Source: Pseudomonas petrae (lineage in GTDB: Bacteria > Pseudomonadota > Gammaproteobacteria > Pseudomonadales > Pseudomonadaceae). From it: DNA of 64,000 nt. The stretch is taken from NCBI RefSeq assembly GCF_021728295.1, contig NZ_JAKJXE010000002.1:372001-436000 (forward strand). The letters are read 5' to 3'. The position numbers were made by a program, and so were the translations under genes. Under the pieces are notes generated by a model. The model did no database searches and was not told where the DNA came from. It saw only the letters and a program-made list of their open reading frames with translations. Shown piece by piece: positions 50,239 to 59,085 of this stretch (position 1 is its first letter; every line of letters begins with the position of its first letter).

Positions 50239-51176
50239 CGCGCGCCTCCCGCGTAATGAAAGTTCTTGCCCACGCCAGCGTCGGGAATGAAGCCATATAA
50301 AGGCTCGCCGGGCAGCCCCTGCATCAGCCACTCACGGGCGGCTACCAGCTTGTCGATATCGACACCGGTGCGCAGTCCCATGGATTCGAGGAGGTAGACC
50401 AGATCTTCGGTGACGATGTTGCCCGATGCGCCGGGTGCGTAGGGGCAACCGCCAATACCACCCTGCGAAGCATCAATGGTGGTGACGCCGACATCCAGCG
50501 CGGCCACCACATTGGCCAGGCCCTGCCCGCGGGTGTTGTGGAAATGTGCACTGCCCGCCTTACTGCCGATTTCGTTGCGCAAGCGAGTGAACACGCGGCG
50601 CACTTGAGCAGGGTTGGCATAGCCGACTGTATCGGCCAGCCCAACCTCGTCCACTCCCAGTTCGGCCATCATCAAGGCCATGCGAATCACGTCGTCTTCC
50701 GGCACTACGCCCTGGATCGTGCAACCAAATACGGTCGATAGCCCCGACTCGACTTCCACATGAGGAAAACGCTCATTGCGCAACGCAACCACGGCGCGGA
50801 CTTCGTCGTACACCTGCTGATGAGTCTTGCGAATGTTGGCCAACGAATGCGGCTCACTGACGGAAATCGGCAGGGTGATTTTCTGCACTCCGGCGTTGAA
50901 CGCGGCTTGCGCGCCTTTCAAATTGGGCACCAGCGCGGTCACGAAAACATCCGGGCGCTTGCGCAGATGCACGACCAACTCGGCGGCGTCGGCCATTTGC
51001 GGCAGCAGTTTGGGCGACACAAAGGAGCCGACCTCGATTTCCCGGAGCCCTGCATCGGCCAATGCAGTCAACCATTTGAGCTTCAGCTCTGTGGACATGG
51101 TTGCACTGACGCTCTGCAGGCCGTCACGCGGGCCGACCTCGCTGATCAGGATATCTATGTTGTTCTTATGGTTCAT
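50235..51176 (-). CDS. HMG-CoA-lyase-like (DRE-TIM) lyase
   Basis: 313 residues from ATG 51176 (GGAG upstream). DRE-TIM metallolyase: EVGPRDGLQSVSATMSTELK with the Arg-Asp pair, SVSEPHSLANIRKTH, HFHNTRGQGLANVVAALDVG for the metal-binding His-x-His, and DASQGGIGGCPYAPGASGNI containing the catalytic Cys of the HMG-CoA lyase signature. Cleaves 3-hydroxy-3-methylglutaryl-CoA or a related citramalyl-type CoA ester. Coupled to the CoA transferase. First gene of the operon. Confidence 0.92.
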   Translation of the reverse strand: MNHKNNIDILISEVGPRDGLQSVSATMSTELKLKWLTALADAGLREIEVGSFVSPKLLPQMADAAELVVHLRKRPDVFVTALVPNLKGAQAAFNAGVQKITLPISVSEPHSLANIRKTHQQVYDEVRAVVALRNERFPHVEVESGLSTVFGCTIQGVVPEDDVIRMALMMAELGVDEVGLADTVGYANPAQVRRVFTRLRNEIGSKAGSAHFHNTRGQGLANVVAALDVGVTTIDASQGGIGGCPYAPGASGNIVTEDLVYLLESMGLRTGVDIDKLVAAREWLMQGLPGEPLYGFIPDAGVGKNFHYAGGAR

Positions 51177-51389
51177 CGCCGGGTCTCCGGAGTGGAAATA
51201 CTGTCTGTTCTGCTGAGCAGAACGCTGTTCCGAAATAATCATGAGCCGAAGGGACAGCACTGTCAACGCCGGTTATCCGGCAAGCTGAGTTCGCGCAATT
51301 GGGCTGGAGGTCTTTCACTGGGTGAGGCGACTATCGCCTCCCGTCTACGAACGTTGGTGGGTTGACAGCTTAAAAAATAAGGCCGACAT

Positions 51390-51430
51390 TTGTTCTATCA
51401 GAAAGCATATCGTTCTGTCAGATAGAACAA
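51390..51430. promoter_or_regulatory. Probable IclR operator
   Basis: TTGTTCTATC (51390-51399) and GATAGAACAA (51421-51430) are exact reverse complements; a third half-site, GTTCTGTCAGA, lies between them as a direct repeat of GTTCTATCAGA. It stands 73 bases before the lactonase ATG and 213 before the lyase ATG on the other side, well placed to control both. The gap 51177-51503 contains no gene. Confidence 0.65.
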
Positions 51431-51503
51431 TAACAAGATAGAGCGGAGCAGCTCTCACCTGCAAGATCGGTGAATGCTTTGTCCGTCCTAAGGAGTCGAT
51501 CCC

Positions 51504-52430
51504 ATGAGCCTGTATGCCCCGCCTCGCGATTTACCGACGCGTGTGTTCACGACACTGCCGGAAAAATTCTGGAAAGACGGAGACTCCGACTGGGTCCGCG
51601 CCAACAAACCCGGGCAGAAGGTCAAAAGCTTTCTCGAAGGGCCTTCGTTTGATCGGCAAGGCAATCTTTACGTCACGGACATCCCCTACGGACGGATTTT
51701 CCGCATCGATCCGCAGGGGAACTGGACGTTGATCGCGCATTACGATGGTTGGCCCAACGGCCTGAAAATCCATCGTGACGGCAGCATCTTCGTTGCCGAT
51801 TACAAGCAAGGCATTCTGACCCTCGATCCGGAGACTGGGGCGCTGGCGCCCTTCCTCACCCACAGCCGCAGTGAAGGCTTCAAGGGGGTGAACGATCTGT
51901 TCTTCGACGCTAACGGCACGCTCTACTTCACCGATCAAGGCCAGACCGGCCAGCAGGATCCCAGTGGTCGGGTTTACGCCTACGACCTTCACACTCAAGT
52001 GCTGACTCGCTTGATCGATAACGGCCCGAGCCCCAACGGATTAGTGATGGACCTAGCGCAGAAGGCGCTGTTCGTAGCGATGACTCGAGGCAATGCAGTC
52101 TGGCGTCTGCCGATCCAGCGTGATGGCGGCACTGGCAAGGTCGGTATTTTCACGGCCATGGCGGGCGGGGTCAGCGGCGCCGATGGCATGGCGCTGGATT
52201 CGGAGGGCAATCTGTATGTCTGCGATGCCGGCAACGCCTGCGTCTGGGTATTTGATCCCCATGCGGTGCCGTTATACCGGATTCGTTCCTGTACCGAAGG
52301 CCGCACCCTGACCAACCTGGCGTTCGGTGGGATAGGCAATCGCCAATTGTTCATCACCGACTCGTCCACTGGCTCGATTCTGGTGGCTGACCTCGAACAC
52401 AGCGGCCAACCGATGTTCTCTCACAGCTAA
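51504..52430 (+). CDS. SMP-30/gluconolactonase-family lactonase
   Basis: 308 residues, six-bladed propeller. Metal-ligand positions are recognisable: Glu in FLEGPSFDRQGNLYVTDIPY, Asn in KGVNDLFFDANGTLYFTDQG and in PSPNGLVMD, Asp in SGADGMALDSEGNLYVCDAG. No signal peptide, so cytoplasmic. Would open a sugar-acid or other lactone with a divalent cation. Divergent from the lyase/CoA-transferase operon around the IclR-type site and followed by a carrier gene. Confidence 0.9.
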   Translation: MSLYAPPRDLPTRVFTTLPEKFWKDGDSDWVRANKPGQKVKSFLEGPSFDRQGNLYVTDIPYGRIFRIDPQGNWTLIAHYDGWPNGLKIHRDGSIFVADYKQGILTLDPETGALAPFLTHSRSEGFKGVNDLFFDANGTLYFTDQGQTGQQDPSGRVYAYDLHTQVLTRLIDNGPSPNGLVMDLAQKALFVAMTRGNAVWRLPIQRDGGTGKVGIFTAMAGGVSGADGMALDSEGNLYVCDAGNACVWVFDPHAVPLYRIRSCTEGRTLTNLAFGGIGNRQLFITDSSTGSILVADLEHSGQPMFSHS

Positions 52431-52535
52431 ATCCAATTGATCTGAATCCTGTGTGCGCCGCGCACGGGTTTCGTTCGGCCCGAGAAAAGCGGGACACCGT
52501 CGCCCGCCCCTAAAAAACCAATAAAAGGGATGCTT

Positions 52536-53822
52536 ATGTTGATCTTTCTGAGCTACGCCATGATCGCCAGTTTCATGTACCTGATCATGAGCAAGCGCCT
52601 GTCACCGCTGGTGGCGTTGCTGCTGGTGCCGGTCGTGTTCGGCTGCTTGAGCGGCTTCACTACACAACTGGGCGCGATGATGTATGACGGCATCAAGATG
52701 CTTGCCCCCACCGGCATCATGCTGACCTTCGCGATTCTCTATTTCTGCATGATGACCGACGCAGGCCTGTTCAACCCGCTGATCAAGGTGCTGTTACGGC
52801 TGGTCAAGGGCGACCCACGCAAGATCGTGGTCGGCACGGCGGTGCTCGGGCTTTGCGTGGGTCTGGACGGTGATGGCGCCACCACGTACATCATCGCCAC
52901 TGCGGCTTTTTTGCCGCTCTACCGGCTGACGGGTATTCGCCTGCAAGTCATGGCGACCGTGCTGTTGATGGCAATCGGCGTGATGAACATTCTGCCTTGG
53001 GCCGGCCCTTTCTCCCGCGCAGCCAGCGCGATGCACGTGGACATCACCGAGCTTTTCCTGGAAATGGTGCCGGTCATGATCGCCGGGGGCGTCTGGGTGA
53101 TATTTGCTGCATGGTGGCTGGGGCGCATGGAATATCGGCGCCTGGGGTTGGTCAGCGTCCGCGAGGATGAGGTGCTCAAAGGTTATGCGCACATTCGTAT
53201 GAGCGACCCGAAGTTCCTGTTCAACGTCGTGCTGACCGTCGCGTTGATCAGTTGCATGATGCTCAATCTGATGCCCTTGCCGATTCTGTTTATGGTCGCC
53301 TTTGGCCTGGCATGCCTGGTCAACTTCCCGACGCTGAAACAGCAGAAAGAAGTCATCGCCCGGCATGCCGACAATGTCATGGCCGTGACCCTGCTGATCT
53401 TCGCTGCGGGCATCTTCGTCGGCATCATGGGCGGTACCGGGATGATCAAGGCGATATCCGACAACCTGATCACGCTCCTGCCGCAGCAGGCCGGGCATTA
53501 CATGTCAGTTATCACCGCCCTGCTGAGCATGCCGTTCACCTACGTCCTGACCAATGACGCCTTCTACTTTGGCGTGTTGCCAATCCTCGCCGAAACCGCA
53601 GCGCACTACGGCATCGGCCCCCATGAGATGGCGATTGCTTCGCTTATCGGTCAGCCGGTTCACCTGCTCAGCCCACTGGTGGCATCGACTTATCTGCTCT
53701 GCGGTCTGCTGGACATCGACTACGGCGACAACCAGCGGGTTTCGCTGAAATGGACCTTCGGCACGGTGGTGGTGATGCTGTTCGCTGCCATCGCCATCGG
53801 CGCAATCACCATCGTCAATTAA
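52536..53822 (+). CDS. CitMHS-family organic acid carrier
   Basis: 428 residues from ATG 52536 (AGGGA five bases upstream; ATG 52530 is too close to that site). About twelve hydrophobic helices. The run CVGLDGDGATTYIIATAAFL resembles the citrate-metal:H+ symporter (CitMHS) family, as does FTYVLTNDAFYFGVLPILAE near the end. It should import a di- or tricarboxylate. It follows the lactonase with a 105-base gap and is probably in the same IclR regulon. Confidence 0.88.
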   Translation: MLIFLSYAMIASFMYLIMSKRLSPLVALLLVPVVFGCLSGFTTQLGAMMYDGIKMLAPTGIMLTFAILYFCMMTDAGLFNPLIKVLLRLVKGDPRKIVVGTAVLGLCVGLDGDGATTYIIATAAFLPLYRLTGIRLQVMATVLLMAIGVMNILPWAGPFSRAASAMHVDITELFLEMVPVMIAGGVWVIFAAWWLGRMEYRRLGLVSVREDEVLKGYAHIRMSDPKFLFNVVLTVALISCMMLNLMPLPILFMVAFGLACLVNFPTLKQQKEVIARHADNVMAVTLLIFAAGIFVGIMGGTGMIKAISDNLITLLPQQAGHYMSVITALLSMPFTYVLTNDAFYFGVLPILAETAAHYGIGPHEMAIASLIGQPVHLLSPLVASTYLLCGLLDIDYGDNQRVSLKWTFGTVVVMLFAAIAIGAITIVN

Positions 53823-53912
53823 GTTACGAGGGAGGGCTGTACAGACGGTGTTGATGATGAGTTGGTTGAACACCGAAATGCAGAGAGTTCTTCAACGGAT
53901 CACGAACTCGAT

Positions 53913-54860
53913 CTACTGACCCTCCGATGACAAGTCCAGACTCACCCCAGTCATCTCTTCAATCAGCAACACCATCGACGCCGTGTACTCCACGTTCGAT
54001 CGAGTCACGATTTCATAGGGCTCGCTGGTGGACTGGATGGTCAGCGCCAGCTTGACCAACATGCCGTGGTCCAGCGCCGTTTGAGCAACATCGTTCGGCA
54101 TGACGGCCACCAGATTCGGGTCTTTGAGCAACAGTGACAACGTCGTAAATGTCGAAGACGTCTCGATCGCGTAAAGCGGAAAGCTCAGCCCCACCTGGCG
54201 AAACTCGCGCTCCAACGTCAAACGCATGGGCATATTGACCGGGAAAACTACCCAGCGGCTGTCCATCAAGTCGTCCAGCTGCAGCTTCGGCGCATGGGCC
54301 AGGCGATGCACCGGATTCGCCACCACCACCAGCGGTTCCTGTGCGCGGAAGCGTGTTTTATAAGCGCCCGGACGTGGGCTGACGCTGGTTCGGCAGATCG
54401 CTACATCCAACCTCCCCTGATCCAGCAAACTCAACAACCGCGAACTGGTGTCTTCGACGATGGAAATCGACAACTCCGGCTGTTTGTCACGCAGTCGCGC
54501 CAGGCTGTCCACCAACGCCGGCACGGCCCCCATGATCGTGCCGATCGCCAGGCGCCCGCCTTGCCCTTTGAGGATGCCGACCATTTCTTCGCGAAGGTGC
54601 TCAAGGTCAGTGTGAATCAAGCGGGCATAACGAATCACACAGCGGCCAAGATCGTTGGCCTCCAGACCCTTGCTCGTGCGCTCGAAGAGGCTTGAACCGA
54701 AAACGGTCTCGATTTCCTGCAATGCCTTGGTGGCGCCCGGTTGAGACAACGCCATGATCTCGGACGCCTTGCGCACCGAGCCATGCTCGTCGAGGGCAAT
54801 CAACAGCCGCAGCTGCTTGAGGCGCAGGCGAGAAACCATGGATGAGAAGGACGGCAGCAT
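53913..54860 (-). CDS. LysR-family regulator of the sugar-acid operon
   Basis: 315 residues. Helix-turn-helix at about 12-70 (LRLLIALDEHGSVRKASEIM, then ALSQPGATKALQEIETVFGS). Effector domain GGRLAIGTIMGAVPALVDSL. The sequence resembles the GbpR-like galactose/aldonate-responsive branch. Divergent from the AraD1/MFS/UxaA/semialdehyde dehydrogenase operon starting at 54964. Convergent with the CitMHS gene. Confidence 0.92.
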   Translation of the reverse strand: MLPSFSSMVSRLRLKQLRLLIALDEHGSVRKASEIMALSQPGATKALQEIETVFGSSLFERTSKGLEANDLGRCVIRYARLIHTDLEHLREEMVGILKGQGGRLAIGTIMGAVPALVDSLARLRDKQPELSISIVEDTSSRLLSLLDQGRLDVAICRTSVSPRPGAYKTRFRAQEPLVVVANPVHRLAHAPKLQLDDLMDSRWVVFPVNMPMRLTLEREFRQVGLSFPLYAIETSSTFTTLSLLLKDPNLVAVMPNDVAQTALDHGMLVKLALTIQSTSEPYEIVTRSNVEYTASMVLLIEEMTGVSLDLSSEGQ

Positions 54861-54874
54861 GGGTATACCTGGAG

Positions 54875-54944
54875 GTTATCGCTTGGGTCGTAACTCTCAT
54901 TAGGCAGCAGCCGGATGGAAATTTAAAGTGGCCTCAACGATAAC
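54875..54944. promoter_or_regulatory. Spaced inverted repeat in the LysR/araD1 gap
   Basis: GTTATCG (54875-54881) and CGATAAC (54938-54944) are exact reverse complements 56 bases apart in the 103-bp divergent promoter. LysR tetramers often contact two separated sites, so these may be recognition and activation half-sites; chance cannot be excluded. Confidence 0.3.
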
Positions 54945-54963
54945 AATAAGCAGAGGCCTCACC

Positions 54964-55962
54964 ATGCGTTTAATCCAGTTTGAAGATTCTACGGGCCTGC
55001 GCCTTGTCGGCGTGGTCGAGGGCGACTCGATTCAAATAGTCAATGGTGCATCGAGCACTCGCACCCTTGCCCTTGCCGCTATTGCCAACGGCCACAACCT
55101 GCAGCAGGAAGTACAGAGCGTGGGCACGGTCCTGAGTGCCGAAAGTTATACCCAACTGCTTGAAACCCGCCGCGTCCTGCCGCCACTGGACCATGAAGAC
55201 CCGGCGCACTGCCTGATCAGCGGCACCGGCCTGACTCACTTGGGGAGCGCCTCGACTCGCGACAAGATGCACCAGAAAAAAGCCGACAATCAGGCTGCGC
55301 TGACGGACACCGCGCGGATGTTCCAATGGGGTATCGATGGCGGCCGTCCGGCGGCAGGTGCTGTGGGCGTTCAGCCAGAATGGTTCTACAAGGGCGACGG
55401 TTCGATTGTGGTACGCCCGAACCAGGCGTTCCAGTCACCTGACTTCGCCGAAGATGCGGGTGAAGAACCAGAGCTGACCGGCCTCTACGTCATCGGCCAT
55501 GACGGCACGCCGTACCGCCTGGGCTTCGCCCTGGGCAACGAGTTCTCCGACCATGTCATGGAGCGTCGCAATTACCTGTATCTGGCGCACTCCAAGCTGC
55601 GTAACTGCGCCTACGGGCCAGAGCTGCGCGTCGGTGATCTGCCCCGACATTTGGCGGGCACCAGCCGGATCTGGCGCGACGGCAACGTGTTATGGGAGAA
55701 AGAGTTTCTCAGCGGCGAGGACAATATGTGCCACAGCCTGGAGAACCTTGAGTATCACCACTTCAAGTACACCCAGTTCCTGCGCCCGGGTGATGTGCAT
55801 GTGCACTTCTTCGGCACGGCCACCCTTTCGGTCGCGGACAACGTCAAGACTCAACCGGGTGATCGGTTCGAGGTCAGCATGAACGAGTTCGGAAAACCGC
55901 TGTGCAACACCCTCGAAATCGCCGCCTCAGCGTTCAATATTGGAGAAATAAGATCGCTGTGA
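54964..55962 (+). CDS. FAH-superfamily AraD1/GguC-like protein
   Basis: 332 residues from ATG 54964 (the 12-codon extension is unsupported). Fumarylacetoacetate-hydrolase fold: SGTGLTHLGSASTRDKMHQK, PEWFYKGDGSIVVRPNQAFQ, and FGTATLSVADNVKTQPGDRF, the AraD1/GguC pattern. In several bacteria such genes sit in pentose or aldonate operons and are thought to dehydrate a 2-keto-3-deoxy sugar acid to alpha-ketoglutarate semialdehyde. The semialdehyde dehydrogenase three genes downstream supports this. Confidence 0.85.
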   Translation: MRLIQFEDSTGLRLVGVVEGDSIQIVNGASSTRTLALAAIANGHNLQQEVQSVGTVLSAESYTQLLETRRVLPPLDHEDPAHCLISGTGLTHLGSASTRDKMHQKKADNQAALTDTARMFQWGIDGGRPAAGAVGVQPEWFYKGDGSIVVRPNQAFQSPDFAEDAGEEPELTGLYVIGHDGTPYRLGFALGNEFSDHVMERRNYLYLAHSKLRNCAYGPELRVGDLPRHLAGTSRIWRDGNVLWEKEFLSGEDNMCHSLENLEYHHFKYTQFLRPGDVHVHFFGTATLSVADNVKTQPGDRFEVSMNEFGKPLCNTLEIAASAFNIGEIRSL

Positions 55963-56025
55963 CAGGGCAGGCCCTTCACCGGGCCGTTAGCAAGGAATGC
56001 ATTTCATAATAAACATAAGAGTGAG

Positions 56026-57350
56026 ATGAACATGACCACTGGCAATGTACAGGTCGTCACGCCTGCTGCTTCCACGAGTGCCGCGAGCGCCCGTCCCACC
56101 ACGGTGCGGTGGAGGATATTCCTGCTCCTGCTGCTCCTCTCGGCCATCAACTACATCGACCGGGCTTCGCTGTCCGTTGCGCTGCCGTTGATCTCCGCTG
56201 ATTTCAACATGACACCGGCGCTGGAAGGTTTGATGCTCAGCGCGTTCTTCTGGTCGTATGCGCTGATGCAGATCCCTGGCGGCATGCTGCTCGACCGCTT
56301 TCAGACCCGCAACATTGTCGGCATTGCCACCATTGGCTGGGGCCTGTTCCAGGCCTTGGCAGGCGGCGCACACAACTGGATCACGCTGCTCATCACGCGT
56401 ATCGGGCTGGGTGTCGCAGAGTCGCCGATCACGCCGGCCGGGGCCAAGCTCAACGGTGCCTGGCTCACGCCCAACGAGCGCGGTCGCGGTGCGACCCTCG
56501 TCGATGGCGGCGCACCGCTGGGCACTGCATTGGGCGCCATCCTCATCGCGGGATTGATCACCTGGTTTGGCTCCTGGCGGATCGCCTTCGTCATCGCCGG
56601 CGTTGGCACCATGGGGGTGGGCGTATGGGCATGGTGGTACATCAGAAACCACCCCAGCGAACACCCTAAGGTCAATGCTGCAGAACTGGCTTACATCACT
56701 GACGCCAATGAGGCGGCCAGAAAAGCCACGGGTGGCCGTAAGGCGATCCTCAAGAATTGCTCAAGAGCCGTTCCGTGCTGGCCATGTTCGCGGGCTTCGC
56801 TTGCTACAACAGCGTGTTTTACGGCCTGCTGACCTGGATGCCGAGTTACTTGCACCAGGCCCATAACCTGGACATCAAGGCCATGGGCGGCGCGACCTTT
56901 CTGATTTTCATGTGCGGGTTCATTGGCGAACTGTTCGGCGGCTGGGTGGCCGACAAATGGAAAGCCGCCGGCGGTCAACCCAACACCGTCATGCGCAGCA
57001 TGTTCGCAGGCTCCGCGGCCATCGCCGCCATGTGCATTCTCGCCGTGGCTTACACCAGTGACGCCATGGTTGTGATCTCGCTGCTGTGTGTCGCGCTGTT
57101 TTTCATTCGTTGGTGCGGCATGTACTGGTGCCTGCCCGCGATCCTCGGCGGCCAGTCCAAAGCGGGTGTGTTGGGCGGAAGCATGAACTTCTGCGGGAAC
57201 ATGATCGGCGTGATTGTGCCCATCCTGATTGGCCTGATCGTGCAGTACACCGGTTCTTACTTCCTGGCGCTGATCTTCTTCGTCGTCATGGCGTCCGGGT
57301 TGATGCTGTTCTCCAGCTTGATTGATTACCGCGAGCGTGGATTGGCCTGA
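56026..57350 (+). pseudogene. MFS sugar-acid transporter, frameshifted
   Basis: N-terminal half in one frame: NYIDRASLSVALPLISADFN, GVAESPITPAGAKLNGAWLT. After LKN at 56749-56757 this frame degenerates (NCSRAVPCWPCSRAS) and stops at 56832. The continuation, LLKSRSVLAMFAGFACYNSV to the end at 57350, lies in another frame. Inserting one base at 56755-56757 (CTCAAGAA-TTGCTC) restores a full ACS-family transporter of about 440 residues (DgoT/glucarate-type). Both halves are otherwise well conserved, so the lesion is recent or a sequencing error. No slippery heptamer is seen. Confidence 0.9.
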
Positions 57351-57404
57351 CCTGCCCTGCACTCTCCACTCCTATTGCGCTAACTGAAAAGCGAGGCAAC
57401 CGTC

Positions 57405-58961
57405 ATGCAACTCATCACTACAACAGGCAGCGAATCTGCAGCCAATGCCGTGATCAGACTCAACGCGCTGGACGATGTTCTGATCGCGCGGCAACCGCTG
57501 GTCAAAGGTCTGTTGCTTAAAGCCGAAGGTATCGAGGTGCTTGAGCCTGTGCCTTCCGGTCACAAAGTGGCGGCGCGTCATATCGACGTGGGCCAACCCG
57601 TGCGCCGCTACGGTCAGATTATCGGTTTCGCCAGCCAACCCATCGAAGCGGGACAACACGTGCATGTCCACAACGTCGCAATGGGCGATTTCTCTCGGGA
57701 TTATGCGTTCGGTGTCGACGCTAAAGGCAGTCCGGCCCCCACAGCAGAGACGTTCATGGGCATCGTCCGCGCGGATGGCCGTGTGGCGACTCGCAACTAC
57801 ATCGGCATTCTGACGTCGGTCAATTGCTCGGCCACTGTGGCGCGGGCGATTGCCGACTATTTTCGCCGCGACATTCACCCTGAGGCACTGATTGAATACC
57901 CCAACGTCGACGGCGTTGTCGCGCTCACCCACGGTGTGGGCTGCGCCGTCGACCCGGGTGGCGAGGCACTGGCCATGTTGCGCAGGACGTTGGGTGGCTA
58001 TGCCGTTCACCCGAACTTTGCCTCGGTCCTGATGATCGGCCTGGGTTGCGAGACCAACCAGATTCCCGATCTGCTGGCCGCCCAAGGCCTGACCAGCAGC
58101 CATTCGCTGCGCACGTTCACCATTCAGGGCACGGGTGGCACGTCAAAAACCATTGCCAGTGGCATCGCGCAAGTCAAGTCACTGCTGGCAGAAGCCAACA
58201 ACGTCAAACGCGAGCCCGTCAGCGCCAGGCACCTGATCATCGGCCTGCAATGCGGTGGATCGGACGGCTACTCGGGTATCACTGCCAACCCTGCGTTGGG
58301 CAATGCAGTCGATCGCCTCGTGGCGGCAGGTGGCACCGCCATTCTGTCGGAAACGCCGGAGGTCTACGGCGCCGAGCACTTGCTGACCCGCCGCGCGGTC
58401 AGCCAGAAGGTCGGTGAAAAACTCATCGCCCGTATTCACTGGTGGGAAGACTACTGCCAGCGTATGAATGCCGAGCTGAACAACAATCCTTCAGCGGGCA
58501 ACAAAGCCGGAGGCTTGACCACCATTCTGGAAAAATCACTGGGTGCCGTCGCCAAGGCGGGCTCCACCGATCTGGTGGATGTCTATGAATACGCTGAAAC
58601 CGTCAGGGAACATGGCCTGGTGTTCATGGACACCCCCGGCTACGACCCGATCTCTGCCACCGGCCAGGTCGCCGGCGGGGCCAACCTGATTGCCTTCACC
58701 ACGGGGCGCGGTTCGGCGTATGGCTGTGCGCCCTCGCCGTCCATCAAGCTCGCCACCAACAACCGTCTTTGGGAAACCCAGGAAGAAGACATGGACGTCA
58801 ACTGCGGTGGAATTGCCGACGGCACCATGACCATTGAGGAACGGGGTGAGTACATCTTCCGCATGATGCTGCGCATCGCCTCGGGCGACAAAAGCAAAAG
58901 CGAACAGCACGGCTATGGACAGAACGAGTTCGTGCCGTGGCAAATCGGTGCGATCACTTAA
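57405..58961 (+). CDS. UxaA/GarD-family sugar-acid dehydratase
   Basis: 518 residues; ATG 57405 with GAGG upstream. N-terminal SAF-type domain (about 20-100), then the catalytic domain with GILTSVNCSATVARAIADYF, LMIGLGCETNQIPDLLAAQG, LIIGLQCGGSDGYSGITANP and NNPSAGNKAGGLTTILEKSL. These match altronate (UxaA) and galactarate (GarD) dehydratases; the SGITANP and GNKAGG forms are nearer UxaA by memory. It removes water from an aldonate or aldarate to give a 2-keto-3-deoxy acid. The exact sugar acid cannot be told. Confidence 0.88.
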   Translation: MQLITTTGSESAANAVIRLNALDDVLIARQPLVKGLLLKAEGIEVLEPVPSGHKVAARHIDVGQPVRRYGQIIGFASQPIEAGQHVHVHNVAMGDFSRDYAFGVDAKGSPAPTAETFMGIVRADGRVATRNYIGILTSVNCSATVARAIADYFRRDIHPEALIEYPNVDGVVALTHGVGCAVDPGGEALAMLRRTLGGYAVHPNFASVLMIGLGCETNQIPDLLAAQGLTSSHSLRTFTIQGTGGTSKTIASGIAQVKSLLAEANNVKREPVSARHLIIGLQCGGSDGYSGITANPALGNAVDRLVAAGGTAILSETPEVYGAEHLLTRRAVSQKVGEKLIARIHWWEDYCQRMNAELNNNPSAGNKAGGLTTILEKSLGAVAKAGSTDLVDVYEYAETVREHGLVFMDTPGYDPISATGQVAGGANLIAFTTGRGSAYGCAPSPSIKLATNNRLWETQEEDMDVNCGGIADGTMTIEERGEYIFRMMLRIASGDKSKSEQHGYGQNEFVPWQIGAIT

Positions 58962-59085
58962 CACCTTTCATTCACCTCGGCACTCCGGCACTCCGGCTCC
59001 CGTCGTCCGGCACGATGCGGAGCCGCTTCGTTTAGCGGGTGTCGAGCCTCGACGTTTCTTCACTCATCCCATCAGGAACCCTGAC

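Noticed and set aside
56749..56762. Programmed ribosomal frameshift in the MFS gene
   Set aside because: No slippery heptamer or downstream pseudoknot is visible, and transporters of this family are not made that way; a simple one-base loss explains it.
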